Source of the DNA: Veillonella sp.
GTDB taxonomy: Bacteria > Bacillota > Negativicutes > Veillonellales > Veillonellaceae
Assembly (NCBI RefSeq): GCF_018364065.1
Contig: NZ_JAGZMO010000003.1
Coordinates: 300,969 to 364,968 of the forward strand
Length of the DNA stretch: 64,000 nt
Direction of reading: 5' to 3'
Translations under genes and position numbers: made by a program
The notes under the pieces: generated by a model
What the model was told of the DNA's origin: nothing
Database searches by the model: none
The model's input: the letters and a program-made list of their open reading frames with translations, nothing else
Part shown: positions 1-8,703 of the stretch, piece by piece
How the letters are laid out: every line of letters starts with the position of its first letter
Position numbering within the stretch: position 1 is the first letter of the stretch

Positions 1-2
1 TG

Positions 3-1001
3 ATTCATCGCTATGGCGGTAAATTGGTGGAAGTAAAAACGGCGGTTACGGATGTGACGAAAGAAATGCCACCGCTTACTACGTTGCTCCATGCGACATT
101 GCAAATTATTACCGTTGCCATGGGTTCACCACTGGGCCGAGAAGTGGCACCGCGTGAAGCGTCGTCGGCACTCATTACGTGGGTTATGCGCTATGTAAAC
201 GTGACGAAAGAAAATAGGTCCCTTTTAATCGCCTGTGCATCCGGCGCCGGCTTGGCCGCCGTATATAACTCACCGGTGTCTGCGGCCATTTTCGTATTGG
301 AAACATTGCTGCTCACCTGGAATATGCGAGCTCTTAGCGCGGCCTTTATTGCTTGCGGTGTGGCCACATTCGTTGTGCGCCTGGGCTTGGGCGATACGGT
401 GCAGTATAATATGCCGCAACCTGCTATTGTAGGGTCTTTTGCGGAATTTGCCGTAGTTATCGGGGTGATTATTGGTATTGCTGTAGTCCTTTTCGATAAA
501 ACCCAAACGAAACTTCCAAAATTTGATCATAAAAATCCGAAGACCATTCTTTATTTCGTGATTGCATTCGGTTTAGTAGGCGTTATGGCCATGTACTTTC
601 CAGCGATTTTGGGGAATGGCAAACCGGGCAATCAGCTGACATTTGCCCATTTGATCCCTTGGGAATATGCACTGGGTCTCTTTGCTTCAAAATGGATCGC
701 TGTCTTGCTGGCTATGGGCGTTGGGGCCTATGGCGGTAAAATTACGCCATCCATGATGCTAGGGAGCACCTTGGCGTTGGCTGTAGCCATTGCGTGGAAC
801 TTTGCTATCGGACCGATTTCCATGGGCTTGTCGGCATTTTTAGGCGCCGTTGTTTTCTTGGGCCTCGCGCAGAAAATGCCGCTCACATCCAGTGTGTTTA
901 TGTTGGAACTGTCCCGATTCTCAGTGGAACTTCTGTTCCCAATTGCGTTGGCCATGGGCGTGGGGCTGCTTACGCAGGGATGGTTGAAGAATAAGATTTA
1001 A
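3..1001 (+). CDS. ClC-family chloride channel/antiporter, 5' end outside window
   Basis: Integral membrane protein of the ClC family, which moves chloride, often in exchange for protons. The reading frame is open from base 3, before the first possible start (TTG at 24), so the N-terminal part lies outside the window. About 333 residues are visible, mostly hydrophobic helices. The segment GSPLGREVAPREA corresponds to the ClC GxxxGxE(G/A)P filter loop in variant form, and the following GAGLAAVYNSPVSAAIF matches the conserved helix region after it. A conserved membrane half runs to the C-terminus and ends without CBS domains, as in short bacterial ClC proteins. The family assignment is firm; whether this is a channel or an exchanger cannot be judged because the gating-glutamate region is atypical. 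Confidence 0.85.
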   Translation: MHRYGGKLVEVKTAVTDVTKEMPPLTTLLHATLQIITVAMGSPLGREVAPREASSALITWVMRYVNVTKENRSLLIACASGAGLAAVYNSPVSAAIFVLETLLLTWNMRALSAAFIACGVATFVVRLGLGDTVQYNMPQPAIVGSFAEFAVVIGVIIGIAVVLFDKTQTKLPKFDHKNPKTILYFVIAFGLVGVMAMYFPAILGNGKPGNQLTFAHLIPWEYALGLFASKWIAVLLAMGVGAYGGKITPSMMLGSTLALAVAIAWNFAIGPISMGLSAFLGAVVFLGLAQKMPLTSSVFMLELSRFSVELLFPIALAMGVGLLTQGWLKNKI

Positions 1002-1112
1002 GAGAGAGGGGGGAGGATATCAAAATTTAATTATTTTTGCCATACCATAAGAATTAATCAGTATGCTAAAGCTTTACATTCTACAATTTGATTACTATAA
1101 GGGGAGAGTAAT

Positions 1113-1631
1113 ATGGTTGGTTTTGGATATAATGTTCATAATTTTTTGGCGGGGAATCCGGAGTTGTTGGATAAACCGATGGACGAATTATTTCAAAAAG
1201 TTGGTTGTGGCATGGTTAAAATAAAAAAAGACTTTGAATTTTGCGGAGTACACATTAGAAAGGGATTTTATTTAGGTTTTGAGGGAGGCTATTGTGTATT
1301 TATAATAGCCAATATATATATTAAACCCTTTCCGAGTATAGAAGAATGCGATGGATTCCGCGAAAAAGCAACTGTCGCTACTGATATTTATGTGCCGGAG
1401 GAGGATGGTATACTTGCTTACTCTAATACCGATCTATTCCAATTGATACATAGACATAAATCCATGTTTATAGATCAAAACGCAATTGACTACTGTGAGT
1501 ACTGGCGCAATGAATTCAAAAAATCGTATGGTTATTTACTGCCGGATGAAGATGAGTATGATGACGATGAGTATGATAGCGACATATCAAAAGGAGACGA
1601 CGATGTACTCGTTGTTACAGAGGATAAATAA
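1113..1631 (+). CDS. Hypothetical acidic protein (172 aa)
   Basis: No family recognised. The ATG at 1113 follows a good ribosome binding site (AGGGGAGAG). The protein is soluble with no signal peptide. Its C-terminal 30 residues are strongly acidic (runs of D and E with DEYDDDEYDSD), which suggests a flexible, charged tail. It stands alone between the ClC gene and the tRNA cluster, and no functional partner is evident. The length, strong start and codon use support a real gene. Confidence 0.65.
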   Translation: MVGFGYNVHNFLAGNPELLDKPMDELFQKVGCGMVKIKKDFEFCGVHIRKGFYLGFEGGYCVFIIANIYIKPFPSIEECDGFREKATVATDIYVPEEDGILAYSNTDLFQLIHRHKSMFIDQNAIDYCEYWRNEFKKSYGYLLPDEDEYDDDEYDSDISKGDDDVLVVTEDK

Positions 1632-1725
1632 TTAACATATCATGTAAAGAATGCGGGATGTTCTTGTTGATTTTTAATATTGTAAACTTTTTTAGAAAAA
1701 ATGTAAAAATTTTATAAAAAAGTAC

Positions 1726-1754
1726 TTGCGTACATTTTTTCAGTATGATACAAT
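1726..1754 (+). promoter_or_regulatory. Sigma-70-type promoter for tRNA-Pro/tRNA-Gly
   Basis: TTGCGT (1726-1731) and TACAAT (1749-1754) are separated by 17 bases, about 60 bases before the tRNA-Pro gene. The spacing and position fit a housekeeping promoter. Confidence 0.6.
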
Positions 1755-1814
1755 AGCTTTGTTGTTGAGACAGGAAGTAACGAAACAACGAAAAGAATAG
1801 CATTCTTTATATAT

Positions 1815-1891
1815 CGGGGCATAGCGCAGTTTGGTAGCGCACCTGGCTTGGGACCAGGGGGTCGCAGGTTCGAATCCTGCTGCTCCGACCA
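1815..1891 (+). tRNA. tRNA-Pro (anticodon TGG)
   Basis: Complete cloverleaf. The acceptor stem CGGGGCA pairs with TGCTCCG (one G-T pair), the anticodon stem CCTGG/CCAGG encloses loop CTTGGGA with anticodon TGG, and GGTTCGAATCC forms the T-loop. The 3' CCA is encoded (1889-1891). Confidence 0.96.
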
Positions 1892-1902
1892 TTTTTATTA
1901 TT

Positions 1903-1976
1903 GCGGGTGTAGCTCAATGGTAGAGCCCTAGCCTTCCAAGCTAGTTACGAGGGTTCGATTCCCTTCACCCGCTCCA
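1903..1976 (+). tRNA. tRNA-Gly (anticodon TCC)
   Basis: The acceptor stem GCGGGTG pairs perfectly with CACCCGC. The anticodon stem CTAGC/GCTAG holds loop CTTCCAA (anticodon TCC). The T-loop is GGTTCGATTCC and the CCA end is encoded. It starts 11 bases after tRNA-Pro, so both are probably on one transcript. Confidence 0.96.
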
Positions 1977-2109
1977 TAATAAGACGAAATTCCGTAATCG
2001 GTCATGTAAATGAACGATGCGGATTTTTTTGTTTTATATACCGGCTTATAGTAGTGCAGAGCAAAGTGTAAACGACATACAAACAATGTAAAGAACTTTA
2101 CAAAGAGAA

Positions 2110-2139
2110 TTGCTTTTTTTACAAGGACTAGTGTATAAT
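2110..2139 (+). promoter_or_regulatory. Promoter for tRNA-Arg
   Basis: TTGCTT (2110-2115) and a consensus TATAAT (2134-2139) with an 18-base spacer, about 50 bases upstream of tRNA-Arg. This suggests that tRNA-Arg is transcribed separately from the Pro/Gly pair. Confidence 0.6.
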
Positions 2140-2188
2140 AGTATACGGTGATTTTTACGGAATAGAGAAATCGCCCATAATTGAATAT

Positions 2189-2265
<77 letters not shown>

Positions 2266-2266
2266 T

Positions 2267-2308
2267 AAAAAGTAACCACAAGGATTTTCCTTGTGGTTAC
2301 TTTTTTTA
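2267..2308 (+). terminator. Rho-independent terminator after tRNA-Arg
   Basis: A 16-bp perfect stem (AAAGTAACCACAAGGA and its complement) with a TTT loop, followed by a run of T. Confidence 0.92.
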
Positions 2309-2440
2309 TTATAGGATTAGCTCAGCATTTTATCAACAAGAACTCTATAGATAATGAACATTTATATTTTTAAAGAATAAAGAATATAAGCCACTGATAA
2401 GGGAGAGACTTCTTTTGGAATAAATAAAAATGTATTTATT

Positions 2441-2478
2441 AAATACGTATTTAGAATGCCGATTACTCATGATATAAT
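2441..2478 (+). promoter_or_regulatory. Promoter with overlapping palindrome, upstream of GroES-like gene
   Basis: A consensus TATAAT (2473-2478) lies 17 bases after TTTAGA (2450-2455). The perfect 12-bp palindrome AAATACGTATTT (2441-2452) overlaps the -35 region and could be an operator. It is about 150 bases before the GroES-like start, so the leader is fairly long. Confidence 0.45.
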
Positions 2479-2628
2479 GATGTCATAAATAAAAATGGTG
2501 ATAAGTTACATACTATTGCCTATGTTGCAATGTTGGTGCGACTATTATAGATTGAGTGAAAGCTAGAATAGTTGGATAAGTACATAGGGAAACTGCGCAA
2601 GTTTAAAAGTAAAGGGGAGAAAGACATT

Positions 2629-2967
2629 ATGAAAATAACAAAAGCTCTTGGTTGCAAACTTCTTGTTAAGCCGTATAAGCCTAAAACGCAGGCAAATGTT
2701 TTCTTTTTTGGAATAGACCCTTATGAAGATCCTTTGGAGGGAACTGGAGAGATACAAAAATTATCATACACGATAGTGGCAGGCGAAGTAATGCTGGTAG
2801 GTAGGGGCTATCGGGCTGAAAATGGAGAGATTACACCTCTTGAAGTAAAAGTCGGTGATAAAATAGTATTTTGTCATCAAGGAAGCGACATTGTTAAAAT
2901 TGAACTTCAAAATAAGGAATATTGGCTAATCCAAGAGAATGATATTGTATTTGCATTTGAAGAGTAA
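2629..2967 (+). CDS. Divergent solitary GroES-like (Cpn10 fold) protein
   Basis: A 112-residue protein whose C-terminal two thirds read like a co-chaperonin: AGEVMLVGRGYRAENGEITP followed by LEVKVGDKIVF and EYWLIQENDIVFAFEE. These match the GroES pattern G-V-x-VG-x-G, P-x-VKVGD-x-V-F and EYL-I-x-E-x-DIL-A. The N-terminus (GCKLLVKPYKP) matches the first beta strand. The region of the GroES mobile loop is longer and unlike the normal SGI-L motif, so GroEL binding is doubtful. There is no groEL next to it. The start was set at 2629 because an AAAGGGGAGAAAG ribosome binding site precedes it and homology begins there; an upstream in-frame ATG at 2572 has none. It could be an accessory co-chaperonin or a Cpn10-fold protein with another role. 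Confidence 0.75.
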   Translation: MKITKALGCKLLVKPYKPKTQANVFFFGIDPYEDPLEGTGEIQKLSYTIVAGEVMLVGRGYRAENGEITPLEVKVGDKIVFCHQGSDIVKIELQNKEYWLIQENDIVFAFEE

Positions 2968-3052
2968 TAATCATTCTATAATTTTATGTTTAAGGATGGG
3001 CTGATTTAACAAAATCTAGTGCATAAAAGTCTCAATAATCACTTAAAAAATA

Positions 3053-3125
3053 GCCTCAGTATGGGCCAATCTATAAAGCTGGAGTAAAGACTCTAACTTT
3101 CAGATGGCTTGTACTGAGGCTTTTT
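3053..3125 (+). repeat. Structured terminator-like repeat, copy 1
   Basis: A hairpin of about 68 nt closed by GCCTCAGTA/TACTGAGGC, with a middle stem (GCCAATC/GATGGC, one bulge) and an inner hairpin GAGT-aaag-ACTC. A-rich sequence precedes it and TTTTT follows, so it can terminate both strands. A second copy lies at 3714-3785. Confidence 0.7.
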
Positions 3126-3277
3126 AGTTACTCATCTTGATTTAGTTAAGTAAATTAAGAGATATAGAACAAACAAATTAAATTAGAAGTACAGGATAAC
3201 AAGCAAAACTAGAAATATAGGATAAAATGTATTAGCAAATACTTAGGATATGGTATTATGACAAGCTTGATCGATAT

Positions 3278-3481
3278 TTAATCTTCCGGCTTTTTACCAT
3301 AATACGCTTCATACATCCCCATACGCTTTAATTCTTCATCACGTTTTTTCTGTTCGCGTGGCTCAATGATGTACTCGTTAATCCCTTTAAATATCCCAAT
3401 AACTACCCATATAGGAATTGCAGTTCCACCGGTGAAGGCTACTGTTACGAAGAATAAAATAAGTAAAAGCAAAGTATTCAT
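3278..3481 (-). CDS. Small membrane protein (67 aa)
   Basis: The protein begins MNTLLLLILFF, with one or two membrane segments over residues 2-35, then a charged tail rich in R, K and E (EPREQKKRDEELKRMGMYEAYYGKKPED). The start at 3481 is preceded by GGGAGGAACTTGAA, a good ribosome binding site; an upstream in-frame ATG at 3538 lacks one. The gene is flanked on both sides by copies of the same terminator-like repeat. No family was recognised. The topology suggests a membrane anchor with a cytoplasmic coiled tail. Confidence 0.6.
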   Translation of the reverse strand: MNTLLLLILFFVTVAFTGGTAIPIWVVIGIFKGINEYIIEPREQKKRDEELKRMGMYEAYYGKKPED

Positions 3482-3713
3482 TTCAAGTTCCTCCCGGCTA
3501 GGAATAATAGATAAAATAAGGGGAATGAGTGTTTTCAAGTTTAAAAAAGGAGCAAAGATAAAGACTTAAATTTAAAATGAATAAAATATGAAAAATATAA
3601 TTTCTTTGAATATATAATAGCATATGTTCCAATGCAGAGAAATAAAAAATTCAAACTTGTTGAAAAAGTTGTATAGGATTGGATTTGTCTAACGTAGCTA
3701 TGAAATTATAAAA

Positions 3714-3785
3714 GCCTCAGTATTGCTAATCCGTTTAAGTTAGAGTAAAGGCTCTAATTCTTGGAAGGCACTACTGAGGCTTTTT
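3714..3785 (+). repeat. Structured terminator-like repeat, copy 2
   Basis: The same architecture as copy 1: GCCTCAGTA/TACTGAGGC outer stem, a middle pairing and an inner hairpin TTAGAG-taaagg-CTCTAA, then TTTTT. The inner arms differ from copy 1 but still pair, which points to selection on structure. It lies downstream of the minus-strand gene ending at 3816 and upstream of the small membrane gene, so it may end the former's transcript. Confidence 0.7.
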
Positions 3786-3815
3786 ATTATATTAAATTGA
3801 TTAGGCAATAGAAAA

Positions 3816-4435
3816 TTATCGTAGAAATACTGGAATATGCATTTTATCTGAAATTTTAAATAAGCTAAAGGCTACTTTTTCTCCACGATGTATTCCCGGA
3901 GTGCGCTTTGGCTCCGGGAAAATCGTTCCAATAATATGGGGCGGACGGCAATCTTCACAACGGACCCAACAGTATTCTGGATCTTGGTCTTGATCGTAGA
4001 GGACGACAGCTACTTCATCGGGATGGTTAGCTGAACGATGAGGATCTAGTTCTTGGAGTTGTCGACACCAGTGAAGATCTTTTGGGGATTGTGCTCTTCA
4101 TATAGATCTTTTGTTTTATCATTAAATAGTGATGGATGGGCCTTTTGGAGGAAGAAAACCGGTCTTTCCCATATAGAGTCTGAGCTGAATTTGATTGAAA
4201 TTTCATCTTTACCCGGATATAAAATGACCTGCCCATTGCCATATTTTGCTGCACATAGTACTTCGAAAGTGAGTCCTAATTCATGATCAATATAGCCATA
4301 AAGGATGAGGCCGTTTGACTGCTTGGAGCGAGGAAAAATTTCAGCAACCTCTATGAACTCCGAGTCGTTTTCATTAAAAGGTAATAAAATAATTTGATTA
4401 GATAATTCGCGATAAGAGAAATCGTGTAATTTCAT
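3816..4435 (-). pseudogene. Unknown protein, frameshifted (about 205 aa if restored)
   Basis: The first frame runs from an ATG at 4435 (GGAGG nine bases upstream) to a stop at 4046 and ends in an unconvincing tail after HNPQK. From about base 4075 a different frame on the same strand continues with protein-like sequence: KDLHWCRQLQELDPHR, then HPDEVAVVLYDQD, YCWVRCEDC and RGEKVAFSLFKISDKM, to a stop at 3816-3818. Adding one base in the CCCCAAAA tract near 4075-4082 joins the two halves. The C-terminal half vaguely resembles DUF2314-type domains (W-V, then G-x-I, then G-x-V-x-F), but this is weak. It lies 82 bases downstream of the methylase-specificity fusion gene on the same strand and is probably co-transcribed with it. 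Confidence 0.6.
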
Positions 4436-4516
4436 AGCTTGTAACCTCCAATTCAAAAATATACAAGATAGTATGTAACTAATAAATATGAGAATGGAGC
4501 ACTACGAATTTTGCGT

Positions 4517-6346
4517 TTAATCCAACACCTCCTCGATTAATCGATTCTTAGTCTTGGCTAATTTTTCTAAACTTGCCTGAAGGCGTTGTTCTTCCTTCAA
4601 CAGGGAGCGATATTCGTCGGCTAATTTATCTTGGACGGAACGCTTGATGATTGGAATTTTTAAATCTTTTAAATCACTGATGCTGAGAGTGCTGGTAGAA
4701 CTGCCACGAGATAATTGTTCCAGCTGTTTCTGGGCCATATCGGAGTTCAGGTACATTAATAGAAATAGAGAATTAATAGCTTTTTTATTTATTTTCAGAT
4801 GATAGGTGTTTCCGTTAGAAAATACTTGGTTCTTTTTTGTCTGACGCACATAGCCAGTTTTAAATGGCTGTAATTTACTTATAACGATGCTGTCGTCGTC
4901 AATTGGTTTTCGTTTTAAAATTTCATCCGTTTCAGCTAATGAGGTTACTTTAGACAGCTTGATAAGGCCGTTATCTAAGTGCTTCGGCGTAATATATTTG
5001 ATGGAATTGTTGTCGGCTACCAATTCATCCAGCTCCTGCGCCTTTAATAGAATACCGCGATTGATTTGGCATACGTCTTTTAATAGAACATACTCTGACG
5101 GGAAATCAGCGCCTACATGGCGGGAAGGTGAGAGGTTGTAATTGCTTTTATCTATTTCAAGTAACGACAAATTCTTTACTATATCCATATGAGCACGCAC
5201 GCTCTCATTAGGAACGTCTGATTTATTGCTGGAAGTCATATCTGTAAGCGTCAAGCTATTATTTTCATTGGAAATAAGGCCGATAATTTCTTCAATATTT
5301 TCGTCCGACAAGGTGAACTTGCGGCGCCCTTCTGTCCTAATATTACCGGCATCAATTAAGCGGACGGTTTCATTACCTTTTGAAAAGATCCAAAGTGTAG
5401 ATGCTATGGATGTTCCCTGCAATAAGTTTTCTGACAATTGTACTACACAATTTACGAGGCCTTGATTGATGAGCTCTTTTCGAACCTCGCTGTATGTCTC
5501 CGTTGAAGCGGCGCCATTTGTAGTGATGGCAAATATTTTTTTCCCCGGAGCCAAAGCTCCTAAAGCGGTTAGAATAAACGGCCATTCACTTTTATAGATG
5601 GCAGGGGTTATAACGTGGCGGAATTTTCTCCAAACACGTGATAGTAGACGTGGGGGATCTTCAGGAATCATATCGGCGGCTGCGCCGAAGGGTGGGTGCA
5701 TCACTATAGTCGGTGCATCCAGTTTGATGCTTGAACCGGGGCGGTTAAGTCTGTATAGGTCTGGGTCGTTAAATATATTTCCATACAGTAGATGTAATTG
5801 CGGCCCATTAGGTATCAGGAATAGTCTAACTCGTGTAACGATATGGCAGTCTGATTCTATATCAATGCCTGATAATTGTTTGGTATTTCCGTACAGCGCG
5901 GAAAATAATAGGAATTGACCATATCCATAACTCCAATCAGCTACAGCGTGCTCGTCTTTTACGAGCATAGCCAGTAATTTATTAATACTGCTTCCGGAAC
6001 TGAAAGCACTGCCTTTCTTTGAGTCCACCTCGGAGAAGAGAATGTAAGTTAGCAATTGTAAGTCTGAAAGAGCCTCCAATTCTAAGGCGATAGTGTGGTA
6101 AGTTGGAAGGGCATTATCAAAGGCTTGTGCAACATAAGGATCTTCTAATTTCTTTTCTAAAAATTTTTGAGTGGCGTCAATATTCATTTGATATTCTTTT
6201 TGTATAAGTGCTAATGTAGCTAATAATACAGTGTCTCGAAAATTCGAGATATTAGCTATTTTGAACAGTCTTTCTACTTTGGAGATATACTGGGCGGAAA
6301 CATCTTGACTTTGAGTTTTTAATACAGAAAAAAGTTCGTGTAACAT
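4517..6346 (-). CDS. Type I RM-like methylase-specificity fusion with altered catalytic motif
   Basis: A 609-residue protein. Residues 1-100 are helical, like the HsdM N-terminal domain. A Rossmann methylase domain follows with motif I as DWSYGYGQFL (family norm DxxxGSGGFL), acidic GIDIES after the next strand, and the catalytic position as IVMHPPFGA, where the usual Asn/Asp of NPPF is His. The last 190 residues resemble one HsdS target-recognition half: KDVCQINRGILL, IKYITPKHLDNG, SNGNTYHLKI, DLKDLKIPI and a C-terminal coiled coil. SAM binding may persist but adenine methylation is doubtful. The start at 6346 has AAAGGAGG six bases upstream; the longer frame to 6427 does not. No hsdR is present. 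A paralogue lies at 10744-12810. It may be an orphan methylase, a DNA-binding regulator or part of an unknown defence module. Confidence 0.75.
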   Translation of the reverse strand: MLHELFSVLKTQSQDVSAQYISKVERLFKIANISNFRDTVLLATLALIQKEYQMNIDATQKFLEKKLEDPYVAQAFDNALPTYHTIALELEALSDLQLLTYILFSEVDSKKGSAFSSGSSINKLLAMLVKDEHAVADWSYGYGQFLLFSALYGNTKQLSGIDIESDCHIVTRVRLFLIPNGPQLHLLYGNIFNDPDLYRLNRPGSSIKLDAPTIVMHPPFGAAADMIPEDPPRLLSRVWRKFRHVITPAIYKSEWPFILTALGALAPGKKIFAITTNGAASTETYSEVRKELINQGLVNCVVQLSENLLQGTSIASTLWIFSKGNETVRLIDAGNIRTEGRRKFTLSDENIEEIIGLISNENNSLTLTDMTSSNKSDVPNESVRAHMDIVKNLSLLEIDKSNYNLSPSRHVGADFPSEYVLLKDVCQINRGILLKAQELDELVADNNSIKYITPKHLDNGLIKLSKVTSLAETDEILKRKPIDDDSIVISKLQPFKTGYVRQTKKNQVFSNGNTYHLKINKKAINSLFLLMYLNSDMAQKQLEQLSRGSSTSTLSISDLKDLKIPIIKRSVQDKLADEYRSLLKEEQRLQASLEKLAKTKNRLIEEVLD

Positions 6347-6531
6347 AGCAATCCTCCTTTTGGTTTTTTTAAAACCTAAATAACATAGACTGAAAAAACT
6401 GTCTAGTAGAAACGTGCTACTAGACATAAACTGTTGATTTACAAGGAATAAAAATATTTATTTGATAAAAATTAATTACTTACATTTTCTTTTATTGACT
6501 TTATGATAACATATAAAATTAATTTTGTAAA

Positions 6532-6617
6532 GGTTATCGATAACCAGCAAAAAAAAGGACGCTATGAGCAGTGGTAGAAGCCGTGTTAAACATGAAATTT
6601 ATTGATAATGATTATTA
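6532..6617. promoter_or_regulatory. Palindromes in the divergent mcrB/methylase-like spacer
   Basis: The 570-base AT-rich spacer between the divergent genes starting at 6346 and 6916/6934 holds a perfect 14-bp palindrome (GGTTATCGATAACC, 6532-6545) and a 7-1-7 near-palindrome TGATAAT-G-ATTATTA (6603-6617) that resembles a Fur-family box with one mismatch. Either could be an operator controlling one or both directions. Nothing else coding is visible in the spacer. Confidence 0.4.
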
Positions 6618-6915
6618 AGATATACATTTAACGTGAGTTGTATATAGGAAGTAATGCTACTCAAAAAAATACAATGAATATTGATATTTTCAAGTGAATG
6701 AATTATAGTGTTGATAACAATATAAATTCACGTTCAACTCATTATTCGGCGTAACTATATGATATAATTTGCAACTTTGAGAATTGAGAATATGGCAATA
6801 CTTACGCATGCATTAATATAAAAGTTCATATAGACAAAATAAATATGGAGGAGATAGCATTTACGAATATTAGTGTTGGTATAATTTGATTCTGTATTTT
6901 AATTTTTAAGGTGTA

Positions 6916-8689
6916 GTGGTTAGAGGTGAAAAAGTGGAAGAAATCAAATATAAAGAAATATTACATTATTTGGAAAGTAATGGAGCAATTGAATATAAAA
7001 ATCCTAAAACACCTGGGCTATCAGAAGATGAAATTGATAATTTTTTGAAAGTCAAAGATAAAGGGCGGACTGTTGTTGCAGAAATAAAAAAAATTGCAAA
7101 TTATTTCGCAGATGAATATGGGCTTAATGAGTGCGAGATCATTCGATGGTTAGATGGGGCACAACAACGCACCAGTAAATTCCTGTGCGCACCAATGAAA
7201 TATAAGTCAGCCAAATATAGTCCTATAAGTATCTCATTGTTTGTTGAGAATATAGGCGGGGTAGCCGGTTATCGAGTTTGCTTAGATATAAAAGTAAAGG
7301 ACGTAAAGGATGAGGTTATAGAAAACTATCATCGACACTTAGACATGGAAAAGATGGATGGAATAGAATATACATCTTTAGATAATAGTGAAAGTAATCT
7401 TATAGTCCTTACAGAGTCGGTTGATGACATTAAAAAGAAAATAGAAAATGGAGAGTTGAAAAAAGTTCAACTTTCTATATGTATTCCTACGACGGCGGAT
7501 AAAACCGATAAAGAATATGGTGAAGAGATAAACATCGCAGTGAAAAAATTAATCCCATATTATGAAAGAGTTGTTGGTAAATCAAAGAATAGGAATAGTG
7601 GATTAAAAGTAAGCCATACTTGTAAGAATGAAATCGAAGTAAAAAGTAAGAAAAAAACTTATGGTAAAAATATGATTTTGTATGGCCCACCAGGCACTGG
7701 TAAAACATATACTACAGCTATTTATGCGGTTGCAATTTGTGATAATGAGACTATCGAAACAGTCAGTGACAGAGAATATAATGATGTAATGCGACGATAT
7801 AGAAGGCTATTAAAAGATGGTCGGATTTCATTCACTACATTCCACCAATCATATTGTTATGAGGAATTTATTGAAGGCATTAAGCCAAATTTAAACGAGA
7901 CAGGTGATATAGGTTATAAAATTGAAGATGGCTTATTTAAGTCTTTTTGTAATACCGCAAAAGCATTACCTGATAAAAACTATATTTTTGTTATTGATGA
8001 AATAAATCGAGGGAATATTTCTAAAATCTTTGGTGAACTAATTACGTTAATTGAAGAAGCCAAGCGAAAAGGTATGAAGGAGGAGATGTCTACACGACTT
8101 CCTTATTCAAAAAAAATTTTTTAGTGTTCCCGCTAATGTATATATTCTTGGAACCATGAATACTGCGGATAGATCTCTAGCATTAATGGACACGGCACTT
8201 CGTAGAAGATTTCAGTTTATTGAAATGCAGCCTGATGCCAGTGTACTTAAAGGCATTGAAGTAGAAGGACTTAATATTGCTGAAATGCTTAAAACGATTA
8301 ACGAACGCATGGCGCTTCTTTACGATAGAGAACATACGATTGGGCATGCATTTTTTACTAAATTGAAGAATAATCCCTCGAAGGAAATGTTACAAACTAT
8401 ATTTGAAAAATCAGTGATCCCATTGCTGCAAGAATATTTTTATGATGATTATCAGAAAATACAATTAGTTCTTGGAGATAATGATAAAACGAATGAAAAA
8501 TTCAAGTTTATTGCTGATGAAATAGTTAAAACTGAGAAAATATTTAATGGTAAAAAAAGTAGTGTAGAAGAGATGGTGGATCTGCCTGAAAGAAAGTATT
8601 TTATCAATAAAAAGGCATTTGATTTAATTGATAGCTATAAAGAGATAATAAATACGCGGAATAGCGAGAAAAATGAGCAAACTACTTAA
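6916..8689 (+). pseudogene. mcrB: McrB-type GTPase subunit, split by a frameshift
   Basis: McrB is the AAA+ GTPase of the McrBC system that cuts modified DNA. The first frame (6916-8124) carries a variable N-terminal recognition region (residues 1-245), Walker A GPPGTGKTY and Walker B YIFVIDEINRGNISKIFGEL. It stops just before sensor 1. The second frame (8156-8689 as an ATG ORF, open from about 8115) continues with VYILGTMNTADRS, the McrB NTADRS signature, and RRRF. Deleting one A from the A8 tract at 8109-8116 fuses the halves in register (LPYSKKFF then SVPANVYILGTMN). The gene is therefore off in this sequence unless slippage restores it. GTG at 6934, with AGAGGTG just before it, is a likelier start than GTG 6916. 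mcrC follows 14 bases later. Confidence 0.88.
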
Positions 8690-8703
8690 CGTGTGGTGAT
8701 ATA

